Source: Anticarsia gemmatalis
Lineage: Eukaryota > Arthropoda > Insecta > Lepidoptera > Erebidae
Direction: 5' to 3'
DNA length: 64,000 nucleotides
Assembly: GCF_050436995.1 (NCBI RefSeq)
Contig: NC_134766.1
Location: 8,990,001 to 9,054,000 of the forward strand
The translations under genes and the position numbers were made by a program. Under the pieces are notes generated by a model. It searched no databases. It saw only the letters and a list, made by a program, of their open reading frames with translations, and was not told the origin of the DNA. Below, one piece after another: positions 11,808-22,186 of this stretch; the stretch's first letter is position 1; each line of letters starts with the position of its first letter.

Positions 11808-12887
11808 TCAATAATCTTCGTCGTCGTCATCGGTTGTTCCAACGGAAAATCCTTCATAAAAACTGTGATATTGCGTTGGAATAATACCTTGTCTGCACAA
11901 ATCTTGTAAATTAGCAGTGTTTTTGTTTGCGTAGGCACTCTATTAACCAAGCCTACAATATACTGCCTTTTCTGATCAATATTGTCAATATTCCAAAAAG
12001 ATGAAAAGATTTCTAATCTGTCTTCTTCACTAAATTTGTCAGTACATTTTTCTCTGCACATCCCCATACACTTCGATTCTCCCAAAGATTTGCCTGGATT
12101 TAGAAAACCTTTACTTGAGAAGTAAGGTTCACCCTTTTGTCTTTTATTTTTTCTCACATTCTTCTTCCATTCATTTGGTTCCGCTTGACCTCTGCGTTTG
12201 CGTTTACGATTTTGATGACCAGGAATAACCGATTCAATGCCAGCAACATCAGTAGTATTACGTTCTATGTTTATGTCAACAGTTTCTGTCGTATGTGAAT
12301 GAGCAACGTTTTGTGTTAATACATCATTAATTTGAACATTGTCTCTGAGTTCCGAAGTTGAAAAGTCACTTGATGATAAGATGCATTCATCTGGTGCAGG
12401 CACGCCATCATTGCTTGGATAAATGTAAATCTTCATTTAATAAATCCACTAAGTCTAACGATATATTATTATTTTCCAAAGTTGACAACAGTATGCCGGG
12501 TGACTGCTCAGGTACATCAAAATCAGATAGTGTTACATTTTCTAAAATTGTTAACGTTGGTTCCTGAAAAAAAAGAAGTATATTAAAAAAGTATAATAAT
12601 ACATTACTTACACCTTACCCCGTAGCAATAGCACAATTAAAATTAAATTATTTACTATTAGTAGGTATAGGGCAAACCTATTGCAGTTCATCATGCTCGA
12701 ATTTAGTATGGTACACTTAAGTCTGCTTGGGAATCGAACTCCAAACAGTAAAGATCCAAATATAATAATAATATGAAAGATGGCTCACCTGATTGAAAAT
12801 CTCATTAATTTCGTTGTTCAGATCCTGAGATGGTTCTATCGGTTCCAGGGACGCTAAAATCTTCCAATTTCGATTGTTTTTATTCAT
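11808..12887 (-). pseudogene. Transposon protein gene, spliced, frameshifted and internally deleted
   Basis: Exon 1 (12887-12789) encodes 33 residues starting MNKNNRNWK and ends CAG|GTGAGC. Exon 2 begins at 12563 after a pyrimidine-rich TTTTTTTTCAG and stays in frame for 51 residues to a TGA at 12410-12408. A second frame (ATG 12436) then carries the clearest coding signal: a basic stretch (RKRKRRG, WKKNVRKNK), GEPYFSSKG, the cysteine triplet C-x3-C-x3-C (KCMGMCREKC) and FSEEDRLEIFSSFW. Near 11925-11945 coding returns to the first frame with NLQDLCRQGIIP, QYHSFYEGF and an acidic tail ending at TGA 11810-11808. The start and end motifs are, from memory, the two ends of a large family of transposon-like invertebrate proteins whose catalytic middle should lie between them. 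Here that middle is absent. It has two frameshifts and is probably dead. Confidence 0.62.
12564..12788 (-). other. 225-bp intron of the transposon gene
   Basis: The donor is CAG|GTGAGC (boundary 12789/12788) and the acceptor TTCTTTTTTTTCAG|GAACC (boundary 12564/12563). Splicing joins the two exons in phase 0 and keeps the reading frame open for 84 residues, which supports the intron as genuine. Confidence 0.65.
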
Positions 12888-13568
12888 TTTATTGAATTTA
12901 AATATCACTTTCACTTAATGCTATAACTACAAAGTAAAAAACGAAACGGTATTCTCCAAACTTCAAATTAGGGGACTCCCCGCACTACAAGTTTCAACTT
13001 GCTTAGACCTTACATCAACTTTTTGGTGCTATACTAACGTATGTTGTGAGACAGCAATATTTAACAAAGAAAACAGTACTTCCACACTGATTTATATCGT
13101 ATTACGTTGTTTTGGTTATTCATTCAAGCTATTTGTTTTATAAAAATGTTTGTGCCAATGAAAAGTAACTAGATAAACGTTGTTTTGGCTCTTTGAACTT
13201 AGCGTCAAAACACAATGTCGTAAATCCCAAAACGACGTATAAGCTTTTACGTTCAAATGGTTCTTAAGATATTGTGAAATTAACAATTTTCTATGATTAA
13301 AAATATTGTTTTTGCACATACGTTCTTATAGCGCTAGCAGATAGCAAAATAATTAAAACTAAATTAACGCTACTCATAATACGTTTTTCTGGTTCAATCA
13401 AAAGTGGTTCTTATGTTATTTCGTTATTTTGGAACTTGTGAAATATTGATTATAGCGTTACGTCGTTTTGGCATTTCATAAAGGACTACATTGTGACACG
13501 TTTTCTAAAAAAAAACGGTTTTTGATTTTTTTGTAGTTACGTTCATCTGGTTCTTATACCGCGATATA

Positions 13569-14089
13569 CTTAGCTGATAATATAAATCCCCACAAAAATA
13601 TTTTGTAAAAAGTAGCCAAGTCTTGATGGACCTGCATTTTTATAACTAAAAAGAAATCAAACCTAGACAAAGTTTGGCCAAGCTTAACTTGCCATAATCC
13701 AATTTCTACTGCCATGCGATTGTAGCATTTTACACTAGAAAAGGACAAATATTTTTTTTTCCTAGTATTGACTTACTTACAATCTTACTTCATAAGTTAG
13801 GGATATCTATGCGTTGATATCATACTGGTCAGAAATTTACTCATCCATAATCTTTGTTTTTGCTGATGTTTTCCCTTTTCTAATCCGAAAATAGGAAAAT
13901 ATGCGTGACTTCTTGTTACAGTCAATACGTACCTATATCATGTTCTAATTCCCTGAACACGGTGATACATTTCGTTAATTATGTTGTATAAGTACATACA
14001 TATACATAAGAATATCATTAACATGGTCCCTTTGGGACTATAATAATGACTACGGAATGAGGGTCATTGCGATTGAAGGCGCTCATAGC
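13569..14089. other. Nothing recognised
   Basis: AT-rich DNA outside the right end of the transposon. The minus-strand frame at 13554-13748 shows no protein features. Confidence 0.5.
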
Positions 14090-14250
14090 TAGTTGTGTTG
14101 GTCAGCAGGCTAAGCAACATTTGGCGTTGTTGAATTTAAGATGGGTGACTACTAAGTGGGTTTGAATGTTCGTATTTAAGAATAATAAAAGTAGGTGTTA
14201 TTAGGGTGACATTTTTTAAGCCGTGTCCATCTTCGGCTTGCTTAAATTTT
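14090..14250 (+). mobile_element. Worn 5S-rRNA-type SINE
   Basis: CAGGCTAAGCAACATTTGGC followed by TTAAGATGGGTGACTACTAA parallels the internal promoter part of 5S rRNA (TTAAGCAACGTCGGGC ... AGATGGGTGACC). A tail with GCCGTGTCCATCTTCGGCTT matches the copies at 14915 and 63615. It is more diverged than those. Confidence 0.6.
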
Positions 14251-14914
14251 TTTATGGAAAGTTGTTATTATCACTTTGTTATAGCTTTTCGAGTTTCCCG
14301 TTTTATACACTTTGTATTGGAACAGTTACAATTTCAGTGGAAGTTCTTGCATGCGTAAATGTACTAATTATGCCATAATGCAAGTTTGTATAGCTACAAA
14401 AAAGAAATACATTAAAATAAGACCCTAATTCTCATAAATACACTTTCTTACACTTCTATTTTGTCTTAAGTTTCACTTTGTAATTTTAACACATTCGACT
14501 TTCAAAACTAAACAAGCTAAAAATTTAAATTATCTTTTTACAATCAGCTAATTCGTATCATCTCAAAGGAGGGTACTTTATCAAAGCATACTTTGTAAAA
14601 AGCTTTTGAGTAGAGATGCCATGCCGCGGACAAACGGTGGCATTCTTTAAATAACATGCGGTTTTTGCGTTGTTTTATAAAGGTAGTTTGGTTTTAAACG
14701 TGTTTTAAATTGTTGTGGTTTAAAGTAGGTTTGATTGTAAAATAGGTTAGTTTTAGGTTTGAAAATTTAATAAGGTACTTTGCTGTGGCTGTATTTGTGA
14801 TCATTCTGCACAATCGTAATTGACTAGCAGCATAGGTACTATACGGCAAATGTGACCGGGGCTACTTTTATCCCAAATAATGTAAAAATTATCCAACATT
14901 TATTAATACTATCG

Positions 14915-15130
14915 CTCGCCGGTCGGTAAACGATCGATGGGTTAAGCAACCGTTGGCGCAGCCATTCTATAGATGGGTGACCGCACAGTGGTTTATGAAC
15001 TGAGCGTCTCCGTGCTTCGGAATGCACGTAAAACGTCTGTACGATAAGAGTTGTTAAGCCGTGTCAAATGCTCTTCGGGCGAGTTGAACAACTTTATCAC
15101 TAGGTTGACCACTAACCATACGATAGATAG
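14915..15130 (+). mobile_element. 5S-rRNA-derived SINE
   Basis: The head contains GGGTTAAGCAACCGTTGGCG, then TATAGATGGGTGACCGCACA, equivalent to box A and box C of the 5S rRNA gene, which direct RNA polymerase III. The body reads GAGCGTCTCCGTGCTTCGG, TTAAGCCGTGTCAAA and CTTCGGGCGAGTTGAAC. It is nearly co-linear with 63615-63825. No reverse transcriptase is encoded, so it depends on a LINE. The 62-residue minus frame across it is not a gene. Confidence 0.8.
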
Positions 15131-16157
15131 ATCGCTGACAGGCATAAGCTAATTAATAATGAAACAAAAATACCTTCCCACAAAAACCCACACACATGTG
15201 GACCCTAGTCTGACGGCGTGTTTGTAAAGTCGTACCCTTAGGCGCTCACTTACCAAATAACATGTGCCGTGTCTCTTTCAACGTCTAAAACAATGTGGTT
15301 TTTCATTCTAACCTTATTTCTCCCCTTTTATATTTTGTTTCATGTATTTTTCTACAATGTGCGAGGTAGTTTCGCGGGTTTTTCTCAAACGGTTTAGTTG
15401 TATTTGGGTTTTTGTGTGAGGGTATATGAGTTGGGGTATTTACGTTTTTTGGTTGAGTGTTTGTTTTGCAAACTGAGTTTGTATGTGCTTTTATTTTTGT
15501 GAAATGTCTACTTAATGTTTATTTAGTTATAATTAATGTTTGTTTAAGAATTTGAAAAACTTTATGTCTTCGATCGTTTATACCATGCTGATACAAAGGA
15601 GTATTAAAGGTGTTATAGTAATTTTAACTAATTACAAAAAAAAAGAATTTACAGTATTTTTATTATTTTCAACTATTTGTTTGAATATCTCACACCTATT
15701 TTATCCCTCATATAAAGGCCTAATCCCTCCTTAAAAAGGGGAGAAGACCCTTGGCCTGCAGTAAGACAGTAATTTGTCAAAAAAATATTAAACTTTTAAT
15801 CTAAAAACGAGATATCAACATAGCACTTACAAAATCACATTTTATAATTTATCCTACAATTCACAATGTCGTATTTCCCCTGTCTTACACCTAACACCTG
15901 CACAATGTCTCCGTCTGTCTGTGACACGCGATTGTGTCACACGGGAACTAAGATCAAGGCGCTGAAACTTGCAGATAGAACGAAAGTGTCACTAAGACGT
16001 TAAGATAATAGAAAACTCTACGAGAGAAGCATTCGTGTCTTCACAGGGGAATGACAAAGACGTTTTATAAAAGCTAGGCTTTCGTTCGTGTGAAATTGTG
16101 GATAAAAAGTAGATTTAAGTACTTACTGAGGGATGATTTACGCTACGTCGATATAGA
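15131..16157. other. Mostly unassigned; one SINE tail
   Basis: No genes. At 15714-15776 there is a SINE tail fragment: AAGGCCTAATCCCTCC, then GGGGAGAAGACCCTTGGCCT and GCAGTAAGACAGTAAT. It matches the 'tgccctgcagtgggac' tail family at 21666 and 48850. Confidence 0.55.
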
Positions 16158-16160
16158 TAT

Positions 16161-16376
16161 CGGACTGCCTCCGTGGCGCAGTGGTTTAGGTCGCCACGCC
16201 AATATCACTGCGTCGGGAGGTCGTGGGTTCGATTCCCACACGGGACAATTATTTGTGCGATCCACAAATAATTGTTTCGGGTCTGGTTGTACTCTGTGTC
16301 CGTTGTTTGTATGTTTGTAAAAGTCCCCGCGACACAAGAGCAATTCTTAGTGCGGGAATTGTCTTTAAAAAAAAAA
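16161..16376 (+). mobile_element. tRNA-derived SINE, nearly complete
   Basis: A tRNA-like head has box A TGGCGCAGTGG (16174-16184) and box B GGTTCGATTCC (16226-16236), about 40 bp apart as in pol III promoters. The body runs CACACGGGACAATTATTTGT, GGTCTGGTTGTACTCTGTG and GCGGGAATTGTCTTT, ending in A10 plus GAAA. The head is too diverged beyond the boxes for a working tRNA. The four short frames between 16090 and 16453 are shadows. Confidence 0.85.
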
Positions 16377-16914
16377 GAAATAAGATATCTTTTCAATTAG
16401 GACTGGTTAATAATTCAAAAGACTATCTTTATCATGTCCTTGGGTACTCTTGATTTTAACGTGTAATAAACTATGTGCCAATATTGATTCAGTAATTTGG
16501 TGTGACAGAGTAACAAACTTTCATCCGTACAAAGTTCTGCATTATTGTGGTAGCCATCGATTATAATAAGGACGAAAATACAATTAACTTTACTCTACGC
16601 TTAGTATAAAATAAATAGTTATTCTTATGTGAGCGTCCTCGGTAAGAAACTACATTAGTTCCGCATACTAACTACTAATTATAAAATTAACAATTAGTAT
16701 TCAGGAGCTGCAACTACAATTGAAAGTGTAGAATACAAGCTTTATTATTTTAGTTCTTTTTGTTTTAGTCGCTTGAGGTGTTGACTGAAAAACAGTGAAT
16801 TAACTTCGGACTGTGAAAGAATATAAATAAACGGTTGTTTCATTGTTGTATCTTTATTTATTTATATTTTTTTCTTTGTAATTCATGCCGTTATGTTGTT
16901 ACTATAATGTTATA
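16377..16914. other. Nothing recognised
   Basis: AT-rich DNA downstream of the SINE. No gene-like frame or repeat was seen. Confidence 0.5.
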
Positions 16915-17050
16915 ATCGAACTCGTAGGCAGAGGTGTATGAAATACGTTGCGTTGCCATTAACTTGATAGTAAAAGTGTAATAGGCTACAAGATTACTGT
17001 TCTATATCGGACACGTTACCAAACTACGGGTTTCTTTTGAAGAAAGATCT
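16915..17050 (-). mobile_element. SINE fragment ('ggtaacgtgtccga' family)
   Basis: On the minus strand: GTAGTTTGGTAACGTGTCCG, ATATAGAACAGTAATCTTG and CGTATTTCATACACCTCTGC. Same family as 6550 and 44118. Head missing; moderately diverged. Confidence 0.6.
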
Positions 17051-17084
17051 CTAATACATACGAGTGCATACATAATATCACGCG

Positions 17085-17310
17085 TGTTATACCTGAAAAT
17101 TTAGGCAAAGGCATGTTAAATTGACTTGCATTTCGCCATTGAACATGTAATAGAGAGCCTATCGCCGTATACCGAGCATGTGACCAGTCTCACAATATTT
17201 TTGTAGCAATGCCTAAGAGCCTCGTCTTTGCCGGGAACAGAACACGAGACCTCATGATCGGCCCACTCATACACTGCAGCCCACACCACTGAGGCAGTTA
17301 TTCATAGAGC
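17085..17310 (-). mobile_element. Worn SINE with tRNA-like head
   Basis: On the minus strand a head reads CCTCAGTGGTGTGGGCTGCA and then TCATGAGGTCTCGTGTTCTG, which keep the layout of box A and box B. The body ends in ATACGGCGATAGGCTCTCTA and TACATGTTCAATGGCG. It belongs to the same family as 16915, only 50 bp away, so two copies lie side by side. Confidence 0.6.
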
Positions 17311-18849
17311 CGTGGGACGATTTCCCACGCGTAACTGAAGCTCTATCACAGCATCATAATTTCAGATGATTTCAAACAATCATCGTCATATTCCAGTCAA
17401 TTACGTAATACCTCAATTAATTATGACTCTCCTCAACCTTCCTCATGAATCATTCCGTTCATTCAAACTTTGCTAAATTCTGTTCGGTAGTTTTTGACAG
17501 TTGGCACCGACAGACGTGGCGGAGGGACTTATAGGTTAGTAATAAATAATATTAAGGATAATCCCGTAAAACTAACATCTGCCAGTTTTCATAACGTTAG
17601 CTTTTATGAACAAAATGAACGCTTCAAAATTTACAATCTACGCCGAAACGTCTAGGTTTTCAAGGTAAACTCTAAGTTGGTGTTAATTCCTCTATATGTG
17701 AATTACCTACCTGTGCCAGTAACCCTAAATGTTTCGAGACTTCGAGAGAAACGTGCATTTTCTTAATAATTAATACAATCCATATACCCATAACAATTGT
17801 GAAAGTGGATTCCTTTATTTTTACCATGAATATATGGCCATACCATGATATAATGGCTTAACCGATTTTACTGATAACATACTTATTTTAATACTGAAAC
17901 GACGTTCATAAGCTATTCAAAAATATATTATTTGTTTTCCAGTATTTCCAGCAATACGCCATTTACATTGTAAAACCTAATTCCGAGTTCAAACATTTAT
18001 TACCGTTCAATTTCCTTGAACGTTTGAATTCCGACGGAAACTTCGTTTAAGTTTGAAACTCATCACTCAACCGTTCCTCGGTTTAAGACATTAGTTTCGA
18101 CTGTGTAAATAGAGAAAGACGGGATGCATTTCAAAGCGCAGGAAGTTAAAATCTTTGAATTAAAGTTCAATTATTTAAATCGATCAATTAATTGGTACCG
18201 TTTTACAGTGTTTCTCGATGCTTATGTAATAAATGCAAACGTATGTTTACTACGGCAAAATTACTGATTTAATTTTGATGAAAATCATAGAAATATAAAG
18301 AACTCAATGTCAAACATAGGCCCATGGGTCTGATAATAATTTGTGTAACGTTTATACATATGTAATATTTATGTACGTTTTTATATCAAAACGGTCGAAC
18401 TAGTCCAAGTAAAGTCCCAATATCCGGGATGAAAAGGCACTTAAAATGTATTTGCCCGCGTTGTATTTAACAAAAACTGATTACTATCAATGATGCATAG
18501 TCGAAACAAAAATACCCATATTTTAAAGAAAGCCTTGTCTCCTGATCTCTTAATCCACTAGAGCCTAAAGCTGACCAACAGTTATTTCATCCCCTAACTA
18601 TTACAAATGTTGCCTATTAGACCCTAATAAAGTATTCTCTTATGTGTACTTAAGGTAAAAGAGGGAAAACCAACAGACTGGCAAATGAGACGTCCCGGGT
18701 TCATACTCACATTAGTGGACATAATGACTTAAGAACTGTATTATAAGACTGGTTTATATCCGCGGTTCTACACCTGTGGTATTTTTTTGATAATAGATAT
18801 ATCATAATATGTCCCAGTGCAAATATTTGAATATTTTGCAGGTCTTATG
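17311..18849. other. Nothing recognised
   Basis: No gene-like frame and no familiar element. A worn GTCCCGGGTTCATACTCAC at about 18690 is box-B-like and may be a SINE relic. Confidence 0.45.
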
Positions 18850-18964
18850 CCCGGTTTCTGAGTACATTTAGCGGTAGTTTATCTATTCAATAGCGTCTTC
18901 TTGTATGCGTTTAAACGCTATTGAATAGATAAACTACCGCTAAATGTACCTCAGAAATCGGGGG
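18850..18964. mobile_element. Hairpin MITE, copy 1 of 3
   Basis: CCCGGTTTCTGAG then TACATTTAGCGGTAGTTTAT pairs with its reverse complement on the right (ATAAACTACCGCTAAATGTA), giving arms of about 48 bp around a 15-20 bp loop. Copies lie at 35005 and 35827. It has no coding capacity. The near-perfect arms suggest recent origin or conservation. Confidence 0.82.
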
Positions 18965-20998
18965 TTGTTCTTTCCTCGTGAATTAGTTTTAATCTAATAA
19001 AACCATTTTAAAAGTTACTTATATTATGTCGAAAACTGGCTTAAACCATTTACTAACTAACCCTGCGCAGAAACGTCAAACAATCTGAGGTAAAAAAAAA
19101 ACGTGATTGCGTAATTTCATAATAATGCAGCGCGAAAGGTTATAGTTATTAATTTTAATAGTTTAAACGCAGTTCTCAGTGAAAACTTCCACGACAATTC
19201 ATACAGAAAAAAGTTTTAATTGCTAAGAAAATCAAAAGCACTTTCAAATAAAAAATATGAACAAAAGTATTAAGTCTTGTTTCATAACTTTTGGATATTT
19301 TTCAGTTTGCTTTTGATGTCAATTTATCTAGCAAATAGGTTATCTAACAATATTATTTACAAACTGTGACACTGGTTAAAAGTCGAGTAAATTTAAAGTG
19401 GATCAAAGCCTTATTAGACTATATTTTGATGTCGTAAACAAAAATATTCTGAAAAAAAGTATATTAACCAAAATAAAAATGTTCTTGCATTAAAAAATCT
19501 TGTATTAAATTAAAATTTTGAAGGTAAAAATACGTAAGCATTTTTCTCAGTCGTTATAATAATGTGATATTGGAAATGTTCTGTAAACGGTTCTCCCTTC
19601 CTTTCTTCCGCATATCGTAATGGAATCTAAAATAATGATTCCATAATATTATACGCACGTATTATTTTATAAAAGACGTGAAAAACATTTTCTTTTGAAA
19701 TATTATAAAACGTTTTTTTGGTAGGTACTCCCAAAGAAACTTTTTGGTGCTGAAAGAGGAACGTCATGTTCCTCTTTCAGCACCATTTTTTTTAGATTTC
19801 ATTTAGACAATAAGATAGTTCAGACAATAAGTTGCTGAAACCTTACATGCTGAAAGAGGAATTTCAGAATTTTTGGGTATAGATATTTCGGTTTAGTTCT
19901 CACTTCACCGAAAACAAATTTCGTTACGTTTTTACGAAATGTAACGTTAAAGCAAAATCTGATTTATTACCGGAACAAAGATGTCGTCCTAGGAAGAAGG
20001 GAGAGATTACTTGAAGTTCACGTTTTTATGACTAGGATTACTATAGAGTTAAGAGAACAACGTTTTCGTGGGGGTGGAGGTTTCAAGGGCCGCAATAAAA
20101 AGGGAAATCAGAATCAGGAACATTTAAAATGAGGCAAGGAATTCAAAGTAAGCCTCGAATTTACAGACTAAAACGTCGGAAAACCGAAACATATTCCAAC
20201 GTTGTATTTTGAGCCCATTTGTCATTTTCCATATATTTTTGACTAGTTTCACAAAGTTCAAAGTTTCAAAAAACAAATAAAGTATTCTAACCTTTAATTT
20301 TCAATCGCGTTTAAGTCCCGTTACATTATAATATTAAGCAACTTAACTTATTATTATTCTTAGTACCTTTCCATCCACGAAATTGCGTAGTTCTTAAAAG
20401 GCCTGAGATTAAATACTTTTAAGAATTTACTGACCCTAATTAGTCTCGGAGCCGGCCAGATGGCCGAAACTCTACAACATTCTAAGCGGTTGCTACTTGA
20501 TATATTGTTGGTGTAACAACTGTTTTCTTTCCCTAATGTTAGGTACTTAGAACTGTTTGTTCTATTTTAAAAGGAAAAAGGTCGTATGGGTGATGTATTT
20601 TGATATTAGTCAGTTGCCTCACCAGTTTTTAATCCACTAAATTACCTTTGACACGGACACTGTAAATTAGTGGCCTTTTAAAACTATACCTGAGCTGTGT
20701 TTTAAAGCGCACGTTGAAAGTCGGACCTCTAGCGCAATTTTGTACCTTCGATACTCTTTTTATAACTCCGTATTGAAAATTTTACAGTTTGCAATAACTT
20801 GAAAAGTAGTTCATTATTAATACGATAGGTGCGCTGGTTAGTTTTTCAGGCAAAATTTCTCGACAGTTACTTTCTAGTCAACTATCGACTGTGGCATAGG
20901 AAATGTTTCCTCGGATTTCCTTTTTCAGCCCCCTTTTATATAACGTGTAAACATAAGAAAAAGAGAGATTTTTAATATAGAAATGGAAATTCATATCA
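18965..20998. other. Non-coding; contains a short perfect hairpin
   Basis: No gene was seen. GGAGCCGGCCAGATGGCCG at about 20450 is a small GC patch. The hairpin at 19746-19784 is listed separately. Confidence 0.45.
19746..19784. repeat. Perfect 17-bp stem hairpin
   Basis: GGTGCTGAAAGAGGAAC (19746-19762) and GTTCCTCTTTCAGCACC (19768-19784) are exact inverses around a 5-base loop. A third partial copy, TGCTGAAAGAGGAA, lies at 19849-19862. It is probably a small palindrome from a mobile element. Confidence 0.65.
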
Positions 20999-21107
20999 AG
21001 GCTTTCATCATTTTACATGGAGCGACTGCCTTTCAGACCTCTACAATACAGTTACCTAGGTTATAACACGATACACTTCAGTAAGACTGATTGTCAGACC
21101 AATTATT
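20999..21107 (-). mobile_element. SINE tail, second 5S-type family
   Basis: On the minus strand: GTCTGACAATCAGTCTTAC, GTATCGTGTTATAACC and AGGCAGTCGCTCCATGTAAA. These match the tail of the fuller element at 56055-56425. The head is missing. Confidence 0.65.
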
Positions 21108-21164
21108 CTCCATGAAGCGGACATATCTCACAGCGTTAGTTAGACAATGCATAAATCATGTTAA

Positions 21165-21310
21165 ATTAATAGGGATTTTGGTGAAACTATTCGTAGTTTG
21201 CGTTCTAGCGCGGTATGCGGTCAGTTGTAAACGTGAGTGGCAGCGGACCGACCGCGCCGAGAGTTCGGATAATTACTTGCATCGATCTTACTTAGCGGAC
21301 CTTTTAGTAT
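21165..21310 (+). promoter_or_regulatory. GC/CpG-rich patch, candidate start site
   Basis: A CpG-rich island in AT-rich DNA includes TGCGGTCAGTTGTAAACG (an arthropod-like TCAGT initiator), then GAGTGGCAGCGGACCGACCG and CGCCGAGAGTTCGGAT. A GTGAGT follows AAAC and could be a splice donor. No exon chain can be followed from it. It may instead be an unrecognised repeat. Confidence 0.2.
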
Positions 21311-21370
21311 GGCGAGAGGTTATTTGTTGAAGATTTTTCTTTAAATCATATACAAGCGCGTTGATTTGTT

Positions 21371-22186
21371 CGTTTATTCCATCTAGTCCTACCCGTAGTT
21401 CGATAGTCGAACTGTTTGGATGTTTTTATTCCAATCTGTTATACTGGCGGATCGAACTATTTGGAAACGCGAATTTTATTCCAAATAGAGCTACTGACTC
21501 CGATGTACAGTGAAACAAAAAATAAAACATTTTTTCTAAAATAGAAATTAAAATATTTTGAAAGTCATAAAACAATCATGATGTTTATAAATGGTGACAT
21601 CTGTAGGACGTAGATGGATCTCTGGCGAAAGAGGTGGTTTTTGAAATTTTACCTCGAATTTTCTAAGCAATGTCGGTGATAGCCGAGTGGTTTAAGACAC
21701 CAATGACTTTTCGAAGTTGTGTGTATTAGAAATAATTATCACTTGCTCTAAAGGTGAAGGAAAACATCGTGAGGAAATCTTACATGCCAAAAAAATTGTT
21801 TAAAACATTTATTGAGAGCATGCAAAGTCCCCAACCCGCACTTGGCCAGCGTGGTGGACTCCAAGGCCTAACCTCTTCCTCCTCGTTTAGGGGAGACCCT
21901 TGCCCTGCAGTGGGACAGAAATGGGAAATTTAAAAAAATTGTGTATAAAAAAATGATTGACATGTAAACACATTTTCTAACATCCTTCACAGAGGATTGA
22001 TAAAAAATAATAAAATGGACTATTTCCTCTTCCTACATGACTGTATCATTATATTAACAATAGCTCTATTTGGAATAAAATTCGCGTTTCCAAATAGTTC
22101 GATCCGCCAGTATAACAAATTGGAATAAAAACATTCAAACAGTTCGACTATCGAACTACTGGTAGGACTAGATGGAATAAACGGAT
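21371..22186. mobile_element. 816-bp element with long inverted ends and a SINE inside
   Basis: Left arm (about 21371-21499) and right arm (about 22058-22186) are inverted copies over about 130 bp with few mismatches. Shared words include CGTTTATTCCATCTAGTCCT, GTTCGATAGTCGAAC, GGCGGATCGAACTATTTGGA and ATTCCAAATAGAGCTA. The 550-bp interior holds a SINE (21666-21940) and no transposase. Each arm also has an internal palindrome. The exact outer ends and target duplication are not clear. Confidence 0.62.
21666..21940 (+). mobile_element. SINE with 'tgccctgcagtgggac' tail
   Basis: It starts GATAGCCGAGTGGTTTAAG, a tRNA-Leu/Ser-like box A. The box-B part seems lost, joining straight to CACCAATGACTTTTCG. 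The body has GGTGAAGGAAAACATCGTGA and CATGCAAAGTCCCCAACCCG. The tail has CACTTGGCCAGCGTGGTGGA, GGAGACCCTTGCCCTGCAG and TGGGACAG. It lies inside the inverted-repeat element. Confidence 0.78.

Larger units (their letters stand above)
11354..13564 (-). mobile_element. 2.2-kb DNA transposon with TIRs and a broken gene
   Basis: The ends are inverted repeats of about 35 bp: TCGCGGTATAAGAATCAGAT at 11354 and, on the other strand, TCGCGGTATAAGAACCAGAT from 13564. Both are followed by GAACGTA and flanked by TATA (11350-11353 and 13565-13568), which fits a 4-bp target duplication. Between the ends is one minus-strand gene with intron and poly(A) signal (see 11808-12887). The right subterminal region (13100-13540) repeats words such as ACGTTGTTTTGG, ACGTCGTTTTGG and CTGGTTCTTAT, as expected of transposase-binding sites. 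Four-base duplications occur in Sola-type transposons, but the superfamily is not established. Confidence 0.68.

Noticed and set aside
16161..16250. Possible functional tRNA gene (box A and box B present)
   Set aside because: No acceptor-stem pairing or anticodon arm of normal form; it is followed by a SINE body and A-rich tail.
16090..16453. Four overlapping short frames on both strands
   Set aside because: All run through the tRNA-derived SINE at 16161-16376, so they are readings of a pol III repeat.
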